A stretch of 64,000 nt of DNA, from the NCBI RefSeq assembly GCF_900112675.1, contig NZ_FOMQ01000002.1, forward strand, positions 62,001 to 126,000, read 5' to 3'. The notes beneath the pieces were generated by a model. The model was not told the origin of the DNA and did not search any database. It saw nothing but the letters and a program-made list of their open reading frames with translations. Below are positions 61,308 to 64,000 of this stretch, piece by piece. The translations under genes were made by a program, and so were the position numbers. The DNA comes from Paracidovorax konjaci. Its GTDB lineage: Bacteria > Pseudomonadota > Gammaproteobacteria > Burkholderiales > Burkholderiaceae_C. The first letter of the stretch is position 1. Each line of letters opens with the position of its first letter.

Positions 61308-64000
61308 ACCACGCGATCCCGAGCATGAGTGCACCCCACAACACCCGAGCCGCGTGGCACCCCTGGCTGCGCCCCGTAGCCCGCACCGTGATGGCGGCGC
61401 AACTGGCATTGGCGCTCCAGCCCCTGAGCGCGCTGGCCCAGGAAGGCACGCCTGCCGTCCCTGCCGCCGCGCAGCAGCAGATGCAGCGGCTGGCGCAGTG
61501 GCAGCAGCGCATCGAGGCGGCCAAACTGGAGCAGGCACGCGCGTCGCAGCCGCCGGGTGCGCTGGTGACCGAGCGCACCAGCCGCAACCTCACGCGGGTG
61601 CACGAGTTGCTGAGGGAGGTGAAGGCCCGAAACGAACGGCCCGTTGCCCGCGTGGCCAAAGCGCAGGCGGGCGCGGAGCCCGCCGAGGCCGATCAGGCGC
61701 AGATCACCGCGCTGCTGGGCGCGATCGATGCCGACACCGATGCCGTGCTGGCCGACTTCGCCGCGATGCGCCAGCAGCTCCAGGCGCAGGGCGTGGGCGC
61801 CGAGATCCTGGCCCGCCACGACCAGGCGCAGACGGAGCTGGACCAGCGTGCCGGCGAACTGCGCGGGCTGATCCGTGCATGGCGGCAGTCCCCGGGCGCG
61901 GCCACCCTGGCCGCACTGGACGCCTACTTCACGCGGTACCCCGCAGCGCGTGCCGGCGCACCCGCGGCCCCCGGCCCACTGCCCTGGAGAAACCCGCAGC
62001 CCAACCAGCGCCCGCCGGCGGAGAACAGGCTCGCGTGGTTCCAGAACCTGCATGGCAAGCAGCAGGTGCAAGTGGCGCAGGCGGGCGGGGGGAATGGCCT
62101 GGGCCTGGGCCTGCAGTTCACAATCCCGCCCGAGCCCGGGCAGGCGCCCATGCCCGAGGACTTGGCGGAAACGGCGGAAGTCACCCTCACGGCCGCCATC
62201 CGCGCGAAGGCCCAGGAACTGGGCAACAACCCCGTGGCGATCCAGAACTGGGTGCGCAACACCATCGAATGGGTGCCCACATGGGGAGCGATCCAGAGCG
62301 CGCAGGACACGCTGGACAAGCAGCGCGGCAACGCGGTCGACATCGCCAGCCTGCAGATCGCGCTGCTGCGCGCAGCGGGCATCCCGGCGCGCTACCAGTT
62401 CGGGACGGTGGAGATCCCTGCCGCGCAGGCGATGAACTGGGTGGGAGGCGCGAGCCACATCCAGGCGGTGCTGCAGCTGATGAACCAGGGCGGCATCGCG
62501 GCACGGGGCAGCGTGCAGGGCGGGACGGTGCAGAGCATCCGCTTCGAGCATGCGTGGGTGCAGGCCTATGTGAACTGGGCGCCTGGTCGGGGAGCCCGCA
62601 ACGCCACGCCGACCCAGCACAACCACCCCAACGGGGCGCTGAACGCCTGGGTGGCGCTGGACGCGAGCGTGAAGCAGTACAGCTACGCGGCGGGCATGGA
62701 TCTGCAGACCGCGGTGCCGCTGGACGCACAGGCCCTGCTGAATGCCGCCCAGAGCGGGGCCACGGTCAATGAGCAGGAAGGCTGGGTGCAGAACCTGAAC
62801 CAGGCGGCCATCCAGAGTCAGCTCACCGCGTACCAGGCCCGCCTCAAGACCGCCATCGACACCCAGAAGCCCGACGCCACCGTGGGCGACGTCATCGGCA
62901 GGAAGATCATTCCGCAGACCGTGCACAGCGTGCTGGGCGGCGTCACGCCGCTGGCCCTGGTCCAGGCGGGCCAGCAGAGCGCCACGGTCCCGGCGGGTCT
63001 GCAGCACCGGTTCACCTATCGACTGAGCGACGGCTGGGGCAATGAGTTACTGAGCTATACAGCCCCAACGAGCCGCCTGGCGGGCAAACGCCTGACCCTG
63101 AGCTATGTGCCGGCCGACCAGGCCACGTCGGACCTGATCGCCAGCTTCCTGCCCAAGCCGCACGCGGACGGCAGCCCGATCCAGCCCGGTGAACTGCCCA
63201 CCAGCCTGCCGGGCTACCTGATCCGGCTCAAACCGCAAATCAGCCTGGATGGGCAGGTGGTGGCCCAAAGCGCCAGCGCGGTCACGATGGGCAGCGACCT
63301 GCAGGGGCAGGGCGGCTTCACGCAGCTGTACGACCCCACGCAATGGGACATCACGCCCGACCAAAGCCACGTGGCGGGGCAGGCCACGGCCATCGGCATC
63401 AGCGCGGGAGGTATCAGCGCGAGGCAACTGGACAGCCTCAAGGCGAGGCTGGAGAACACCAAAACTCAGCTACAGGCCAACAACCTGCAGAACCTGACCG
63501 GGGAGCAGATCAGTGGGGATCTGCTGACGGCGGTGATCTGGAGCTGGTTCGCAGCGGCGGAAAGCCATAACCGGCTCTCCCAGAACCAGGCGCAGATGAT
63601 CGAGAACCCTGGGCTCTCCTACGGCCTGTTCCATGCAGTAGCCCAACCGATTTATAGCTGGGGCGTGGTGAGGCAGGTGACGTTTCCTGGGGTGAATATC
63701 GATATCGGGCACATCCGGAATGTGAGTTGGGCGAAGGACAACGACGATAAGAAATGGGTGAGCTACAACCGGCTTAGGGGGCAGTACATGAGTGCGCTGG
63801 AGCACGCGGTGCCTGAGCGGTTCTTCAATGATCCGCAGAAGTGCAATCTGCAGGGAAACTCCAACCCTATTGCAGGCTTGCCGGAATGCCCGCAGGGAAT
63901 ATCGTCAGTCAAAGCCTTGGGGATTGCGGCAGCGCAGGGGCAGAAGATCTACACCATCACGAGAAAGGTCTACAGCCAAAACCCGGGCATCGTTACCAGC
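61304..64000 (+). CDS. Exported transglutaminase-fold protein lacking the catalytic cysteine, partial
   Basis: 899 residues are visible and the frame is open at the window end. A signal peptide (about 1-45, cleavage after ALA) leads to a helical region (about 50-230), then a transglutaminase-like domain (about 300-460): VAIQNWVRNTIEWVPTWGA, GNAVDIASLQIALLRAAGIPARY, IRFEHAWVQAYVNW and AWVALDASVKQYSY. The catalytic C-H-D set reads A344-H416-D453: the cysteine is an alanine, so no acyl-enzyme can form. Related RHS-linked proteins also have GNA here, so it may be a binding domain. From about 560 the beta-rich part and LSYGLFHAVAQPIYSWGVV resemble the region preceding RHS repeats. ATG 61304 overlaps the upstream stop. 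Confidence 0.82.
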   Translation, partial: MNHAIPSMSAPHNTRAAWHPWLRPVARTVMAAQLALALQPLSALAQEGTPAVPAAAQQQMQRLAQWQQRIEAAKLEQARASQPPGALVTERTSRNLTRVHELLREVKARNERPVARVAKAQAGAEPAEADQAQITALLGAIDADTDAVLADFAAMRQQLQAQGVGAEILARHDQAQTELDQRAGELRGLIRAWRQSPGAATLAALDAYFTRYPAARAGAPAAPGPLPWRNPQPNQRPPAENRLAWFQNLHGKQQVQVAQAGGGNGLGLGLQFTIPPEPGQAPMPEDLAETAEVTLTAAIRAKAQELGNNPVAIQNWVRNTIEWVPTWGAIQSAQDTLDKQRGNAVDIASLQIALLRAAGIPARYQFGTVEIPAAQAMNWVGGASHIQAVLQLMNQGGIAARGSVQGGTVQSIRFEHAWVQAYVNWAPGRGARNATPTQHNHPNGALNAWVALDASVKQYSYAAGMDLQTAVPLDAQALLNAAQSGATVNEQEGWVQNLNQAAIQSQLTAYQARLKTAIDTQKPDATVGDVIGRKIIPQTVHSVLGGVTPLALVQAGQQSATVPAGLQHRFTYRLSDGWGNELLSYTAPTSRLAGKRLTLSYVPADQATSDLIASFLPKPHADGSPIQPGELPTSLPGYLIRLKPQISLDGQVVAQSASAVTMGSDLQGQGGFTQLYDPTQWDITPDQSHVAGQATAIGISAGGISARQLDSLKARLENTKTQLQANNLQNLTGEQISGDLLTAVIWSWFAAAESHNRLSQNQAQMIENPGLSYGLFHAVAQPIYSWGVVRQVTFPGVNIDIGHIRNVSWAKDNDDKKWVSYNRLRGQYMSALEHAVPERFFNDPQKCNLQGNSNPIAGLPECPQGISSVKALGIAAAQGQKIYTITRKVYSQNPGIVTS

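Overview
The window reads as about 64 kb of chromosome from a high-GC betaproteobacterium of the Comamonadaceae, most like Acidovorax/Paracidovorax. This rests on three things: Bug-type solute receptors, Burkholderiales gene orders (rplM-rpsI near erpA, anmK next to an M23 peptidase next to tyrS, glmU near an Lrp gene and glmS), and a SAH riboswitch in front of ahcY. I saw no tRNA, rRNA, insertion sequence, prophage or CRISPR array. Coding density is high and most intergenic gaps are short.

Layout. 1-6.0 kb: the 3' end of a thiolase gene, an acyl-CoA thioesterase and an enoyl-CoA hydratase/isomerase, then an aspartase/fumarase-superfamily lyase, a Bug receptor and a bactofilin. 6.1-8.5 kb: a hot-dog thioesterase divergent from an Atm1-like ABC half-transporter. 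8.5-12.6 kb: a DctPMQ-type TRAP transporter divergent from a LysR gene. 12.7-16.9 kb: a glutamate/aspartate-type ABC importer with two receptor genes, an internal terminator after the second receptor and a UUCG terminator at the end. 17.2-18.8 kb: a cysteine-cluster protein and a second Bug receptor.

18.9-29.3 kb, minus strand: a tightly overlapping envelope-glycan gene set (two GT-C-like membrane proteins, a polyprenyl-phosphate-type GT2, an ArnE/SMR-like flippase candidate, a GH42-like protein and a HAD phosphatase), then prfC and an OafA-like acyltransferase. 29.4-33.0 kb: SAH riboswitch, ahcY, a TlyA-like methyltransferase and metF, which together form a methyl-cycle operon. 33.0-35.3 kb: a secreted-protein gene broken by an 11-bp tandem duplication, an RlpA-like lipoprotein and rlmJ. 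35.5-48 kb: a membrane Ser/Thr kinase, rplM-rpsI, a DUF6776-like protein, a second bactofilin, erpA, an MFS exporter, anmK, an M23 peptidase, tyrS, and a LysR gene divergent from two DUF2917 genes.

48-55.7 kb: a BLUF photoreceptor divergent from a Crp/Fnr regulator, glmU, a soluble histidine kinase, an EamA transporter, and an Lrp gene divergent from glmS. 55.9 kb to the end: two translationally coupled exported-protein genes. One encodes a 1771-residue multidomain protein. The other encodes a transglutaminase-fold protein whose catalytic cysteine is replaced by alanine, and it runs off the window.

The least explained parts are the 18.9-26.4 kb glycan set, the two-gene module at the right end, a roughly 50-65 bp interspersed element present three times (once supplying a stop codon and C-terminal residues to a gene), and the duplication-generated frameshift at 33.2 kb.
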